The notes: generated by a model from the letters alone, not told the origin. A DNA stretch of 64,000 nucleotides from Microbacterium aoyamense (GCF_023155855.1 NZ_JAKNUT010000008.1:1-64000); one strand, 5' to 3'; positions 55,598-64,000 are shown, counted from the stretch's first letter. Made by a program: numbers and translations.

Positions 55598-56710
55598 GTG
55601 GGGGTCGCCGACCTCGCCGACTACCCGTGGGACGCCGTCGCGCCCTACGCCGAACAGGCACGCAGTCACCCGGGCGGCATCGCGGATCTGTCGATCGGAT
55701 CACCCGTCGATGCGACGCCGGCGCTCGTCGCCGAGGCGCTCGCGGGGGCGACCGACGCCCATGCCTACCCGCAGACGATGGGCACCCCGGCGCTGCGCGC
55801 CGCCATCGCCGACTGGTACGCCCGTCGCCGCGGTGTGCCGGGCCTCGCGCCCGAGAACGTGCTCCCGACCGTCGGGTCGAAAGAGCTCGTCGCGCTCCTC
55901 CCGCTCCTGATCGGCCTCGGGCCCGGCGACGTCGTCGTGCACCCGCGCGCCGCGTACCCCACGTACGAGGTCGGTGCCCGCCTGGTGGGTGCGACACCGC
56001 TCGCCTCCGACGACCCGGCCGAGTGGCCCGCTGAGACGAAGCTCGTGTGGCTCAACTCGCCCGGCAACCCCGACGGGCGGGTGATGGATGCCGCGTCCCT
56101 CCGCGCAGCCGTCGAACGCGCCCGTGGCCTCGGTGCCGTCCTCGCATCCGACGAGTGCTACGCCGAACTCGGCTGGGACGCACCGTGGGACGTGGAGCCC
56201 ATCCCCTCGGTGCTGGATCCGCGCGTGACGGACGGCGAGCTGCATGGCATCCTGTCGGTGTACTCGCTCAGCAAGCAGTCGAATCTCGCCGGGTATCGCG
56301 CGGCGTTCCTCGCGGGGGATCCCGCGCTGGTCGAGCGGCTGCTGACGGGACGCAAGCACCTCGGGCTCATGCTGCCGGCGCCCGTGCAGCGTGCGATGAC
56401 CGCGGCGCTCGCGGACGACCGGCACGTCGCCGTGCAGAAGGAGCTCTACCGTCGCCGACGCGAGGTGCTCAAGCCCGCCCTCGAGGCGGCGGGTTTCCGC
56501 GTTGACGGGAGCGAGGGCGGACTGTACCTCTGGGCGACCGAGGGACTCGACGCGTGGGACAGCATGGGTCGACTGGCGGCCCTCGGCATCCTGGCCGGAC
56601 CAGGGCATTTCTACGGCACGCACTATCCGCGGCACATCCGCTTGTCGCTGACGGCGACGGACGAGCGCATCGACGCGGCCGCCGATCGGCTCCGTTCCGC
56701 CGCTCTCTAA
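55598..56710 (+). CDS. dapC: Succinyldiaminopimelate transaminase
   Basis: A 370-residue class I/II aminotransferase. YSLSKQSNLAGYRAAF contains the PLP lysine; WLNSPGNPDGRVM and ASDECYAELGW are cofactor and substrate segments. The family (DapC of actinobacteria) is identified by its coupling with fdxA, here with two bases between, and by the LADYPWDAVAPYA N-terminus. It converts N-succinyl-amino-keto-pimelate into succinyl-diaminopimelate, making lysine and the peptidoglycan cross-linker. GTG start with GGAG site. Confidence 0.92.
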   Translation: MGVADLADYPWDAVAPYAEQARSHPGGIADLSIGSPVDATPALVAEALAGATDAHAYPQTMGTPALRAAIADWYARRRGVPGLAPENVLPTVGSKELVALLPLLIGLGPGDVVVHPRAAYPTYEVGARLVGATPLASDDPAEWPAETKLVWLNSPGNPDGRVMDAASLRAAVERARGLGAVLASDECYAELGWDAPWDVEPIPSVLDPRVTDGELHGILSVYSLSKQSNLAGYRAAFLAGDPALVERLLTGRKHLGLMLPAPVQRAMTAALADDRHVAVQKELYRRRREVLKPALEAAGFRVDGSEGGLYLWATEGLDAWDSMGRLAALGILAGPGHFYGTHYPRHIRLSLTATDERIDAAADRLRSAAL

Positions 56711-56771
56711 GGGTTCCTACAGTCGATTCCCCGTCTGTTTGGCGGTGTCCGCGGTAGGTTCCGCGGCCCAT

Positions 56772-56777
56772 TAGGCT
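56772..56777 (+). promoter_or_regulatory. Probable -10 element of the citrate synthase gene
   Basis: TAGGCT at 56772-56777, in the 179-base gap after dapC, matches the -10 hexamer used at many starts here. It would give an mRNA leader of about 105 bases ahead of the gltA start, which has an AGGAGG site, so this gene is not leaderless. Confidence 0.6.
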
Positions 56778-56889
56778 GTAAAAGCGCGGTGACGCGGCAT
56801 CCCCCCGTCCTCGCGTCCGTTCCCTGGATCGCCACCGGCTGTCCGAAGGGGCGACACCCCCGCAGACCACACCAGCGCGAGGAGGCGGC

Positions 56890-58185
56890 GTGACCGACGC
56901 GAGCACCCAGCACGACAAGGCCGTTCTGACTGTCGGCGATCGCACGGCCGAATTGCCGGTGCTGCGCGGCACCGACGGCGTGCCCAGCATCGACGTCTCG
57001 ACGCTGACGCGGCAGACGGGGCACACGGCTCTCGACTACGGGTTCGTGAACACGGCGGCGACGAAGTCGGCCATCACCTTCATCGACGGCGACCAGGGCA
57101 TCCTGCGCTACCGCGGGTATCCGATCGAGCAGCTCGCGAAGAACTCGAGCTACCTCGAGGTCGCGTGGCTGCTCCTCTACGGCGAACTGCCGACGGCCGA
57201 CGAGCTGGGCGCGTTCGACGAGCGCATCCGTCGCCACACGCTTCTGCACGAAGACCTCAAGCGCTTCTTCTCGGCGCTGCCGCACACGGCACACCCCATG
57301 TCGGTGCTGTCCTCAGCCGTCTCGGCGCTGTCGACCTACTACGAGCACCAGTCCGACCCCGGCAATCCCGAGCACGTCGAGCTGAACACGATCCGCATGC
57401 TCGCGAAGCTCCCCGTCATCGCGGCGTACGCGCACAAGAAGAGCATCGGCCAGGCCTTCCTCTACCCCGACAACTCGCTGAGCTTCGTCGACAACTTCCT
57501 CAAGCTCAACTTCGGCGTGCTCTCGGAGCTGTACGAAGTGAACCCCGTGATGTCGCGCGCGCTCGAGCGCCTGCTCATCCTGCACGAGGACCACGAGCAG
57601 AACGCGTCCACGTCGACGGTGCGTCTGGTCGGCTCGACCGGCGCCAACCAGTTCTCGTCGATCTCGGCAGGCATCAACGCGCTCTACGGTCCGCTCCACG
57701 GCGGGGCCAACGAAGCCGTGCTCGACATGCTCGCGCGCATCCGCGACTCGGGTGAGAGCGTGCAGCGCTTCGTCGAGCGGGTCAAGAACAAGGAAGACGG
57801 CGTCAAGCTCATGGGCTTCGGGCACCGGGTCTACAAGAACTACGACCCGCGCGCCAAGCTCGTCAAGGAGTCGGCCGACGAAGTGCTCTCGGCGCTCGGT
57901 GTGAGCGACCCGCTGCTCGATCTCGCGAAAGAGCTCGAAGAGATCGCGCTCAGCGACGACTACTTCAAGGAACGTCGTCTCTACCCGAACGTCGACTTCT
58001 ACACGGGCGTCATCTACAAGGCGATGGGCTTCCCGACGCGCATGTTCACGGTGCTCTTCGCCATCGGCCGGCTGCCCGGCTGGCTCGCGCACTGGCGCGA
58101 GATGCAGCACGACCCCCAGACCAAGATCGGTCGTCCGCAGCAGCTGTACGTCGGGTCTCCCGAGCGCAACTACCCCGGCGTCTGA
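56890..58185 (+). CDS. gltA: Citrate synthase
   Basis: A 431-residue type II citrate synthase that condenses oxaloacetate with acetyl-CoA. Active-site histidines and aspartate lie in HGGANEAVLDML, GFGHRVYKNYDPRA and the NVDFYTGVIYKAMGFP region. The N-terminal beta-rich domain (TVGDRTAELPVLRGTDG) is characteristic of the NADH-regulated hexameric form. The leader contains TAGGCT and the GTG is preceded by AGGAGG. A dimethylargininase gene follows after 15 bases and may be cotranscribed. Confidence 0.96.
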   Translation: MTDASTQHDKAVLTVGDRTAELPVLRGTDGVPSIDVSTLTRQTGHTALDYGFVNTAATKSAITFIDGDQGILRYRGYPIEQLAKNSSYLEVAWLLLYGELPTADELGAFDERIRRHTLLHEDLKRFFSALPHTAHPMSVLSSAVSALSTYYEHQSDPGNPEHVELNTIRMLAKLPVIAAYAHKKSIGQAFLYPDNSLSFVDNFLKLNFGVLSELYEVNPVMSRALERLLILHEDHEQNASTSTVRLVGSTGANQFSSISAGINALYGPLHGGANEAVLDMLARIRDSGESVQRFVERVKNKEDGVKLMGFGHRVYKNYDPRAKLVKESADEVLSALGVSDPLLDLAKELEEIALSDDYFKERRLYPNVDFYTGVIYKAMGFPTRMFTVLFAIGRLPGWLAHWREMQHDPQTKIGRPQQLYVGSPERNYPGV

Positions 58186-58200
58186 CGCGAGGGTCAGGGG

Positions 58201-58962
58201 ATGCCCAGACTGCTCGTCCGCCGTCCGTCGCCGCTTCTCGCCGGCGGCGAGCTGACCCACCTCGATCGTGTCGCGGTCGATCCTGCGCTCGCGCAGCGGC
58301 AGTGGGAGCGGTATGTCGACGTCTACCGTTCGCGGGGGTGGGGGATCGTCGAGATCGAGCCCGCTGATGAGCAGCCCGACGGCGTCTTCGTCGAGGATGC
58401 CGTGATCGTGTTCGATGACTTCGCCGTGCTCTGTCGCGCCGGCGCGTCGTCACGGCGCGGCGAGGCGGATACCGTGCGGGCGGCTGTCGAGGCATCCGGA
58501 ATCCCGTACGCCTCCATCGAGGACCCCGGTACCCTCGACGGCGGGGATGTCCTCAAAGTGGGACGTACGGTCTACGTCGGCGCGTCATCGCGCACGAACG
58601 CCGACGGCATCGCTCAGCTGCGGAGCAGCGTGGAGCCGCGGGGGTGGGATGTCGTCGAGATCCCGGTCACAAAGGTGCTGCATCTCAAGTCGGGTGTGAC
58701 GGCTCTGCCCGACGGCACAGTGGTCGGATTCGAGCCGCTCGTGGACGACCCGTCGCTGTTCCCGGCTTTCCTCGGCATTCCCGAAGAGCACGGCACGGCT
58801 GTGGTCGTGCTCGACCCCGGTACCGTCCTGATGTCGTCGGACGCCCCCGAGACCGCGGCGCTCTACCGCGCGCGCGGCCTCGAGGTCGTCACCGCCGACG
58901 TCAGCGAGTTCGAGAAGCTCGAGGGCTGCGTGACCTGTCTCTCGGTACGGCTGCGCGGCTGA
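58201..58962 (+). CDS. Dimethylargininase (DDAH)-family hydrolase
   Basis: A 253-residue guanidine-modifying enzyme of the amidinotransferase fold. VFVEDAVIVF, LDGGDVLK and the Cys in EGCVTCLSVRL (catalytic, probably the first of the two), with His in VLHLKSG, give the Cys-His-Glu site. DDAH hydrolyses dimethylarginine to citrulline and dimethylamine; related proteins hydrolyse arginine. It has no signal peptide and starts 15 bases after gltA. The natural substrate in bacteria is unclear. Confidence 0.88.
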   Translation: MPRLLVRRPSPLLAGGELTHLDRVAVDPALAQRQWERYVDVYRSRGWGIVEIEPADEQPDGVFVEDAVIVFDDFAVLCRAGASSRRGEADTVRAAVEASGIPYASIEDPGTLDGGDVLKVGRTVYVGASSRTNADGIAQLRSSVEPRGWDVVEIPVTKVLHLKSGVTALPDGTVVGFEPLVDDPSLFPAFLGIPEEHGTAVVVLDPGTVLMSSDAPETAALYRARGLEVVTADVSEFEKLEGCVTCLSVRLRG

Positions 58963-58965
58963 GGC

Positions 58966-59793
58966 TCAGCGGGCGGGCGGCGCCACGATCGGCTGCTGCA
59001 GTTGCGTGAGCCACTCGGACTGCGGCAGGGGCTCGGACTCGAGGTAGACCTCGCGGCTCGGCCCCGCGAGCTCGACGCCGGCTTCTGCGAGGCCCGTCAT
59101 GAGCTCGTGGTAAGCGCCACCGATGCCCGGCATGTCGCCGCGGTAGTCGTAGACTGCGGCGTGCTCGACCGCGGGGAGCTCGACGACCTGCCACGCGTCG
59201 TTCTCGACGGGCTCGTCGCCGGCGATCCACGACACCCAGACCCGCAGCCCGTCGGTGCCCTCGACAGGCTCGTACCAGAACGTGCCGGGCTCGTGGAACT
59301 CGACGCCCGATTCCTGAAGTGCGTGCAGGAGCGGGGGCAGGATCTCGTCGATGACGGGAGAGACGAACTGCGGTCCCATACCTCCCGCGACGGCGGTCGC
59401 GGCGTAGACGGTGACGGCGGGCAGGCTCGTGTAGGTGATGTCGGCCATGGGGGTGGTTCCTTCCGGGAGGGAGAGTCGCGCGTCGATCCGGGCGATGCGC
59501 GCGGTGTCGGCGGCCACGGCGTCCGCGAGCTCGCCCCGACGCCGAGCCAGGACGACCCGCAGGGCCGCCTCCTCGTCGTCGGCGCCGAGAACGAAGGCGG
59601 CGTCGTCGAGCGAGCAGCCGAGTTCGCGCAGCTCGACGATCCGCAGCAGCTGCGCGAGTTGCGCGGGGTCGTAGTGGCGGTAGCCGGTGTACTCGTCGAC
59701 GCGACGGGGCTCCAGGAGCCCGATCTTGTCGTAGTGCCGCAGCATCCGGGCGCTCACACGTCCGTAGGCGGCGAACTCTCCGATGGTGTACAT
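58966..59793 (-). CDS. MerR-family regulator with GyrI-like effector domain
   Basis: A 275-residue regulator. The winged helix (YTIGEFAAYGRVSARMLRHY, then DKIGLLEPRRVDEYTGYRHY) is at residues 1-70, a coiled coil about 75-115, and a GyrI/AraC-type effector-binding domain about 125-275, as in BmrR-type multidrug sensors. The ATG at 59793 is preferred to 59820 because the latter lies inside the dyad just upstream. It is convergent with DDAH. Ligand unknown, probably a hydrophobic drug-like molecule. Confidence 0.88.
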   Translation of the reverse strand: MYTIGEFAAYGRVSARMLRHYDKIGLLEPRRVDEYTGYRHYDPAQLAQLLRIVELRELGCSLDDAAFVLGADDEEAALRVVLARRRGELADAVAADTARIARIDARLSLPEGTTPMADITYTSLPAVTVYAATAVAGGMGPQFVSPVIDEILPPLLHALQESGVEFHEPGTFWYEPVEGTDGLRVWVSWIAGDEPVENDAWQVVELPAVEHAAVYDYRGDMPGIGGAYHELMTGLAEAGVELAGPSREVYLESEPLPQSEWLTQLQQPIVAPPAR

Positions 59794-59809
59794 GATGGAG
59801 TCCACGTTC

Positions 59810-59834
59810 GACCCTGACACAGTGACAAGGTCAA
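59810..59834 (-). promoter_or_regulatory. Candidate MerR operator/promoter
   Basis: GACCCTGACA (59810-59819) and TGACAAGGTC (59823-59832) form a dyad (eight of ten pairs) with a three-base centre. TTGACC on the minus strand (59829-59834) is a good -35 element with the dyad in the spacer, the arrangement MerR proteins bind to remodel promoters. It overlaps the last codons of the PPK2 gene. Confidence 0.7.
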
Positions 59835-60628
59835 GCGGTGAGCGTCGACGCGTAGTCCGGCACGGCGTTGTCCTCGTCGCGAGGCGGCCGCTCGTACCCG
59901 CCCGACGCGGGGCGCGGCGGGATGTCGATCGGGGGTCGTTCGACGTCTTCGTACGGGACCTTCGAGAGCAGGTGGTGGATCATGTTGATCCGACCGCGAC
60001 GCTTGTCCTCGTTGTCGACTTCGAACCAGGGCGCCTCGGGGATGTCGGTCTGCACGATCATCGTGTCCTTCGCGCGGGAGTAGTCCTCCCACTTCGTGAT
60101 CGACAGGACGTCGTTGGGGCTGAGCTTCCAGCGCCTCATGGGGTCCTCGTTGCGGGAGCGGAACCGCTTCTCCTGTTCGACGTCCGAGACGCTGAACCAG
60201 TACTTGAGCAGGATGATGCCGTCCTCGACGAGCATGCGCTCGAAGATGGGCGCCTGATGCAGGAATCGGTGGTACTCGGCGTTTGTGCAGTACCCCATCA
60301 CGTGCTCGACGCCCGCGCGGTTGTACCAGGACCTGTCCATCAGCACGATCTCGCCCGCGGCGGGGAGGTGCGCGATGTAACGCTGGAAGTACCACTGCGT
60401 CTTCTCGCGCTCGGTCGGTGTCGGCAGGGCTGCGATGCGCGAGACACGAGGGTTCAGATACTCGCTGATGCGCTTGATCGTGGAGCCTTTGCCCGCGGCA
60501 TCCCGTCCCTCGAAGATGACCACGATCCGGGCGCCGGATGCCTGCACCCACGCCTGCATATCGACGAGCTGCGCCTGCAGGGCGCTGAGCTCGGCTTCGT
60601 AGATCTTCTTGGGCAGTCGCTCGCTCAT
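59831..60628 (-). CDS. ppk2: Polyphosphate kinase 2
   Basis: A 265-residue P-loop kinase that moves phosphate between polyphosphate and nucleoside di- or monophosphates. Walker A is EGRDAAGKGS (about residues 40-49), Walker B/lid motif MDRSWYNRAGVEHVMGYC, and the family segments EYLNPRV and WYFQRYIAHLPAAGEI are present. The length fits class I PPK2 without tandem duplication. Leaderless start: TATGCT (60635-60640) six bases before the ATG. The last bases overlap the MerR operator. Confidence 0.93.
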   Translation of the reverse strand: MSERLPKKIYEAELSALQAQLVDMQAWVQASGARIVVIFEGRDAAGKGSTIKRISEYLNPRVSRIAALPTPTEREKTQWYFQRYIAHLPAAGEIVLMDRSWYNRAGVEHVMGYCTNAEYHRFLHQAPIFERMLVEDGIILLKYWFSVSDVEQEKRFRSRNEDPMRRWKLSPNDVLSITKWEDYSRAKDTMIVQTDIPEAPWFEVDNEDKRRGRINMIHHLLSKVPYEDVERPPIDIPPRPASGGYERPPRDEDNAVPDYASTLTA

Positions 60629-60656
60629 TCCCCGAGCATAGGGCGAGAGCGCGAGA

Positions 60657-61613
60657 TCAGGCGTGCAGCGCCTCGTTGAGGGTGACGCCGACGCCCGAGC
60701 GTCGCACGGCCTCGATCGCGCCCGTGACGGAATTGCGGCGGAAGAGGATGCCGTCGCGGCCCGAGAGGTCGGCGCCCTTCACGACGGGTTTCGTGCCGTC
60801 GGCGCGCGGCGCCTCATCGGCGAGCACGATCTTCGAGCCCGCGGTGACGTAGAGGCCCGCCTCGACGATGCAGTCGTCGCCGATCGAGATGCCCACGCCG
60901 GCGTTCGCGCCGAGGAGCGAGCGCGCGCCGATCGAGACGCGGTGCGACCCTCCTCCTGAGAGCGTGCCCATGATGGATGCCCCACCGCCGATGTCGCTGC
61001 CGTCGCCGACGACGACTCCCTGCGAGATGCGCCCCTCGACCATGCTCGCGCCGAGCGTGCCGGCGTTGAAGTTCACGAAGCCCTCGTGCATGACCGTCGT
61101 GCCGGGGGAGAGGTAGGCGCCCAGGCGCACCCGGCTCGCGTCGGCGATGCGCACGCCCGGCGGCGTGACGTAGTCCAGCAGCCGGGGGAACTTGTCGAGC
61201 CCCTGCACCTGGATGCCGTCGCGCTGCAGGAAGGGGCGCAGGCGCGTGAGGTCGTCGGGATGCATCGGCCCCGCGCTCGTCCACGCGACGTTCGGCAGGT
61301 GGCCGAAGATGCCCGTGAGATCGACCTCGTTCGGCTTCACGAGCCGGTGCGAGAGCGCCTGCAGCCTGAGGTAGGCGTCAGAGGTCGATTCGGGCGCGGC
61401 ATCCAGATCCGCCTCGATCACGACGACGTCGACCGACACGGCACGACGCTCGTCGGGGACGGCGAGGCGATCGAGCTCGTCCGGCGGGATCGCAGGGTCC
61501 AGACCGAACGGGATGCGCCCTGACGCCGGCGCCGGGAACCAGGTGTCGAGCACCGTCCCGTCCGCCGCGCTCGTCGCGAGTCCGAAACCCCACACCCACC
61601 GCTCGTCGCTCAT
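60657..61613 (-). CDS. dapD: Tetrahydrodipicolinate N-succinyltransferase
   Basis: A 318-residue enzyme of the succinylase lysine pathway, adding succinate from succinyl-CoA to tetrahydrodipicolinate. The C-terminal half is a left-handed beta-helix with hexapeptide repeats, visible as GAYLSPGTTVMHEGFVNFNA, GDGSDIGGGASIMGTLSGGG and GANAGVGISIGDDC. The N-terminal domain is the actinobacterial DapD form. TAGCGT (61620-61625) is six bases before the ATG. It is divergent from dapE across a large palindrome. Confidence 0.95.
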   Translation of the reverse strand: MSDERWVWGFGLATSAADGTVLDTWFPAPASGRIPFGLDPAIPPDELDRLAVPDERRAVSVDVVVIEADLDAAPESTSDAYLRLQALSHRLVKPNEVDLTGIFGHLPNVAWTSAGPMHPDDLTRLRPFLQRDGIQVQGLDKFPRLLDYVTPPGVRIADASRVRLGAYLSPGTTVMHEGFVNFNAGTLGASMVEGRISQGVVVGDGSDIGGGASIMGTLSGGGSHRVSIGARSLLGANAGVGISIGDDCIVEAGLYVTAGSKIVLADEAPRADGTKPVVKGADLSGRDGILFRRNSVTGAIEAVRRSGVGVTLNEALHA

Positions 61614-61645
61614 GCCTCAACGCTACCGGCGCAGTGCGATGACGC

Positions 61646-61723
61646 CGAACCCACACACTTCTGGCGAACCCACGCGATCCGATCGACTGAAACGTGTGGG
61701 TTCGCGCGAAGTGCGTGGGTTCG
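61646..61723. repeat. Large imperfect palindrome between dapD and dapE
   Basis: Two 31-base arms (61646-61676 and 61693-61723) pair in 27 positions around a 16-base loop. Each arm contains CGAACCCAC twice, so the motif occurs four times, two in each orientation. It sits between divergent genes and therefore is not a terminator. The form recalls REP/BIME-type dispersed palindromes; the palindrome at 43397-43459 has related arm ends. Confidence 0.85.
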
Positions 61724-61754
61724 AGCCGGGCGGCGGCGAAACTAGACTCGGGGG

Positions 61755-62825
61755 ATGCCGAAGCTCGATCTGACAGCGCCCTCGATCGACCTGACCCGCA
61801 CGATCTGCGACATCCCGAGCGTCTCCGACGACGAGACCGCGCTCGCCGACCTGATCCACGAGGCCGTCCTCGCGCTCCCGCACCTCGAGGTGTATCGCGA
61901 CGGCGACACGATCGTCGCCCGCACGAACCTCGGCCGCTCGCAACGGGTCGCGATCGCCGGGCACATCGACACCGTTCCGATCAACGACAACGTGCCCACG
62001 CGCGACGTCGCGATCGACGGCGAGCCGTTCATCTGGGGTCGCGGGACCGTCGACATGAAGGCCGGCGTCGCGGTGCAGCTCAAGCTCGCGCACGACCTCG
62101 CCGACCCTCGCGTCGACCTCACCTGGATGTGGTACGACCACGAAGAGGTGGATGCCGACCTCAACGGTCTCACGCGGCTCGCTCGCACGCGACCCGACCT
62201 GTTCGAAGCCGACTTCGCGATCCTCGGCGAGCCCTCGAACGGCACCGTCGAGGGCGGATGCAACGGCAACCTGCGCGCGATCGTGCGCACGCACGGCGTC
62301 CGTGCGCACAGCGCCCGCGCGTGGATCGGCGAGAACGCGATCCACAAGGCGGCTCCCGTGCTCGCCCGCCTGGCCGACTACCGTCCGCGCGCGATCCTCG
62401 TGGACGGCCTCGAGTACCGGGAGGGCCTCAACGCCGTGCGCATCGACGGCGGGATCGCCGGGAACGTGATCCCCGACCTGTGCGAGATCGAGGTGAACTA
62501 CCGCTTCGCGCCGAGCCGTTCCGCCGACGAGGCCGTCGCGCACGTGAAGAGCGTCTTCGACGGCTTCGAAGTGGATGTCGTGGACATCGCGCCCGGCGCT
62601 CGCCCCGGCCTGGACGCACCACTCGCGCAGGAGTTCCTCGCCGCGGTCGGCGGCGAGCCGCGCCCCAAGTACGGGTGGACAGATGTCGCCCGCTTCTCGG
62701 CGATGGGAGTCCCGGCGGTCAACTACGGCCCCGGTGATCCGCACCTCGCGCATCACGACGAAGAGCGCGTGCCGCTCGCGCAGATCGTCGACGTCGAGCG
62801 CGGGCTGCGGGCGTGGCTGACCTGA
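61755..62825 (+). CDS. dapE: Succinyl-diaminopimelate desuccinylase
   Basis: A 356-residue M20-family zinc peptidase-fold enzyme removing succinate to give LL-diaminopimelate. Motifs are GHIDTVPINDN and WGRGTVDMKAGVA (metal ligands His and Asp), WYDHEEVDADLNG with the catalytic glutamate, EPSNGTVEGGC and the last histidine in HHDEERVP. The dimerisation domain lies between about residues 175 and 285. TAGACT (61743-61748) is six bases before the ATG. Divergent from dapD; a GT-C gene overlaps its end by 13 bases. Confidence 0.95.
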   Translation: MPKLDLTAPSIDLTRTICDIPSVSDDETALADLIHEAVLALPHLEVYRDGDTIVARTNLGRSQRVAIAGHIDTVPINDNVPTRDVAIDGEPFIWGRGTVDMKAGVAVQLKLAHDLADPRVDLTWMWYDHEEVDADLNGLTRLARTRPDLFEADFAILGEPSNGTVEGGCNGNLRAIVRTHGVRAHSARAWIGENAIHKAAPVLARLADYRPRAILVDGLEYREGLNAVRIDGGIAGNVIPDLCEIEVNYRFAPSRSADEAVAHVKSVFDGFEVDVVDIAPGARPGLDAPLAQEFLAAVGGEPRPKYGWTDVARFSAMGVPAVNYGPGDPHLAHHDEERVPLAQIVDVERGLRAWLT

Positions 62826-64000
62826 TCGATCCCGCGCCGCCGCGGCGCGGCCTCGTGCGCTCGTGGAGTGAGAGTCCCATCGCGGTGCGGATCGGAATCC
62901 TCTACGTCCTCTCGCGTCTGGTCACGACGGGGTTCTTCCTGATCGCGGCAGCGCTGTCGGGCCCGACATCGCGGTTCGGCGAGAACGCGACGCTCGGCTC
63001 GCTCGCCCTCGGCTGGGACGCGCAGTGGTACTGGTTCGCAGCGCTCAACGGGTATCCGGCCGACCTGCCGACGAACGATGCAGGGCAGGTGGCCGAGAAC
63101 GCCTGGGCGTTCATGCCGATCTACGCATACCTCGCGCGGCTCATCGGCATCCCTCTCGGTTCCTGGGGCGCGGGTGCCGTGCTCCTCTCGCTCGTCGCGG
63201 GCTTCTTCGCATGCCTCGTGCTGTTCCGGATGCTCCGCACCCGGCTCGACGAGGGCGCAGCGCTCTGGGCGGTGCTCTTCTTCGCGTCCGGGCCGCTCGC
63301 CGGACTGTTCCAGGTCGGCTACGCCGAATCCCTGTTCCTGCTGATGCTGTTCCTCAGCATCCTCGTCGTCATGCGCCGGAAGTATGCGTGGCTCTACCTG
63401 CTCATCCCGCTCATGGGCTACACCCGGCCCGGTGTGCTGGCGTTCGCGCTGTTCCTCGGGCTCCACGGCATCCATTGGTGGATCACCCGCCGCACCGAGC
63501 CCTTGCCGACGCGGCAGATCGTGCACATCGTGCTCGCAGGGCTCCTCGCAGTCGTCGTCGGCTTCTCGTGGCAGGTGATCGCGGGGGCCGTCACGGGGGA
63601 TGCCGGCGCCTATCTCGCGACGGAACTCGCGTGGCGGCGCAACTGGATCGGCGACGCCTCAGCGCACTTCATCCCCTTCGAGGGGTGGGTCCTCGCCGCC
63701 GGATTCTGGTTCCAGGCGTGGGGGCTCGGCGCCGTCATGGGGTATGTCGCGCTGGGCATCCTCGTGCTCGGTCTCGCGGCCCTGCTGCTGTTCGAACCGC
63801 ATGTCAAGCGCCTCGGCCCCGAGATCCGTCTCTGGTCGGCGAGCTACCTCGTGTATCTGCTGCTCGTCTTCTTCCCGCAATCGAGCGTCTTCCGCCTGCT
63901 CGTGCCGCTTTCGCCGCTGTGGGGAGCCGCGGCGATACCCCGTTCACGTGCGTGGCGGGTGGGCGTGCTGGTCGCCTGCCTCGCCCTGCAGTGGTGGTGG
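62813..64000 (+). CDS. GT-C-type mannosyltransferase-like membrane protein (PIG-V-like), cut by window edge
   Basis: The GTG at 62813 opens a frame of 396 codons to the end of the window with no stop. The protein is polytopic (about nine helices in view) with LGWDAQWYWFAALNGYP after helix 1, the WD-x2-WY-x3-A-x2-GY motif of PIG-V/GT-C mannosyltransferases using polyprenyl-phosphate sugars. MPIYAYLARL and YTRPGVLAFAL are other family segments. It starts inside dapE by 13 bases, so translation is likely coupled. The C-terminus is missing. Confidence 0.8.
   Translation, partial: MADLIDPAPPRRGLVRSWSESPIAVRIGILYVLSRLVTTGFFLIAAALSGPTSRFGENATLGSLALGWDAQWYWFAALNGYPADLPTNDAGQVAENAWAFMPIYAYLARLIGIPLGSWGAGAVLLSLVAGFFACLVLFRMLRTRLDEGAALWAVLFFASGPLAGLFQVGYAESLFLLMLFLSILVVMRRKYAWLYLLIPLMGYTRPGVLAFALFLGLHGIHWWITRRTEPLPTRQIVHIVLAGLLAVVVGFSWQVIAGAVTGDAGAYLATELAWRRNWIGDASAHFIPFEGWVLAAGFWFQAWGLGAVMGYVALGILVLGLAALLLFEPHVKRLGPEIRLWSASYLVYLLLVFFPQSSVFRLLVPLSPLWGAAAIPRSRAWRVGVLVACLALQWWW

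Overview
The window is a chromosomal segment of a high-GC actinobacterium, most likely Microbacterium or another Microbacteriaceae. This rests on the very high GC with strong third-position bias, GTG starts, the recurrent in-frame GGATGCC octamer-like word, and the gene set: GAF-ANTAR regulator, MarP-like periplasmic protease, DUF222/HNH (13E12-type) protein, NrtR-controlled NAD operon, DUF1345 protein and fdxA-dapC pair. No rRNA, tRNA, CRISPR array or prophage was found. The left edge carries the terminal part of an IS3-family insertion sequence. The last gene runs off the right edge.

Layout. 0-9 kb: IS3 end, PhzF-like isomerase, a secreted beta-helix/RTX protein, a DUF222-HNH protein, a hydrolase-fold protein without its nucleophile, a GT2 glycosyltransferase and an ABC-F ATPase. 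8.7-11.7 kb (minus): a tight cassette of a KAS III-like ketosynthase, a haem-oxygenase-like diiron oxidase candidate and an uncharacterised protein; this is the best candidate for an undescribed biosynthetic system. 11.8-25.4 kb: a lone SDH/fumarate-reductase-type flavoprotein with a divergent LysR regulator, an Orn/Lys/Arg decarboxylase, lipid kinase, desaturase, GAF-ANTAR protein, VOC protein, APH-type kinase, a TetR/MMPL divergent pair with a perfect dyad, a Nei/Fpg glycosylase, a 40-residue Cys-rich mini-protein and a small membrane protein. 25.4-31.5 kb: AhpD-like protein and MFS exporter (both with hairpins next to their ribosome binding sites), DUF1345 protein, ABC exporter, GT2.

31.5-37.5 kb (minus): translationally coupled nrtR-nadA-nadB-nadC-cysteine desulfurase operon for NAD synthesis, with a candidate NrtR operator. 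37.5-43.4 kb: MarP-like protease, then a tandem glycine riboswitch and gcvT-gcvH-gcvP. 43.4-51.6 kb: CPBP protease and a peptide-type ABC importer (binding lipoprotein with an apparent poly-C frameshift, an oversized permease, a second permease and a fused double ATPase), interrupted by an antisense PH-domain-like gene. 51.7-64 kb: typA, azlC-azlD, a membrane protein-fdxA-dapC operon, citrate synthase, a dimethylargininase, a MerR regulator, PPK2, dapD and dapE (divergent, around a large palindrome) and a GT-C mannosyltransferase. Three succinylase-pathway lysine/diaminopimelate genes (dapC, dapD, dapE) lie within about 7 kb.

A striking general feature is promoter architecture. Nineteen starts carry a TANNNT hexamer exactly six bases before the ATG or GTG, which implies leaderless transcripts; this rule settles several start codons and supports the smallest gene.
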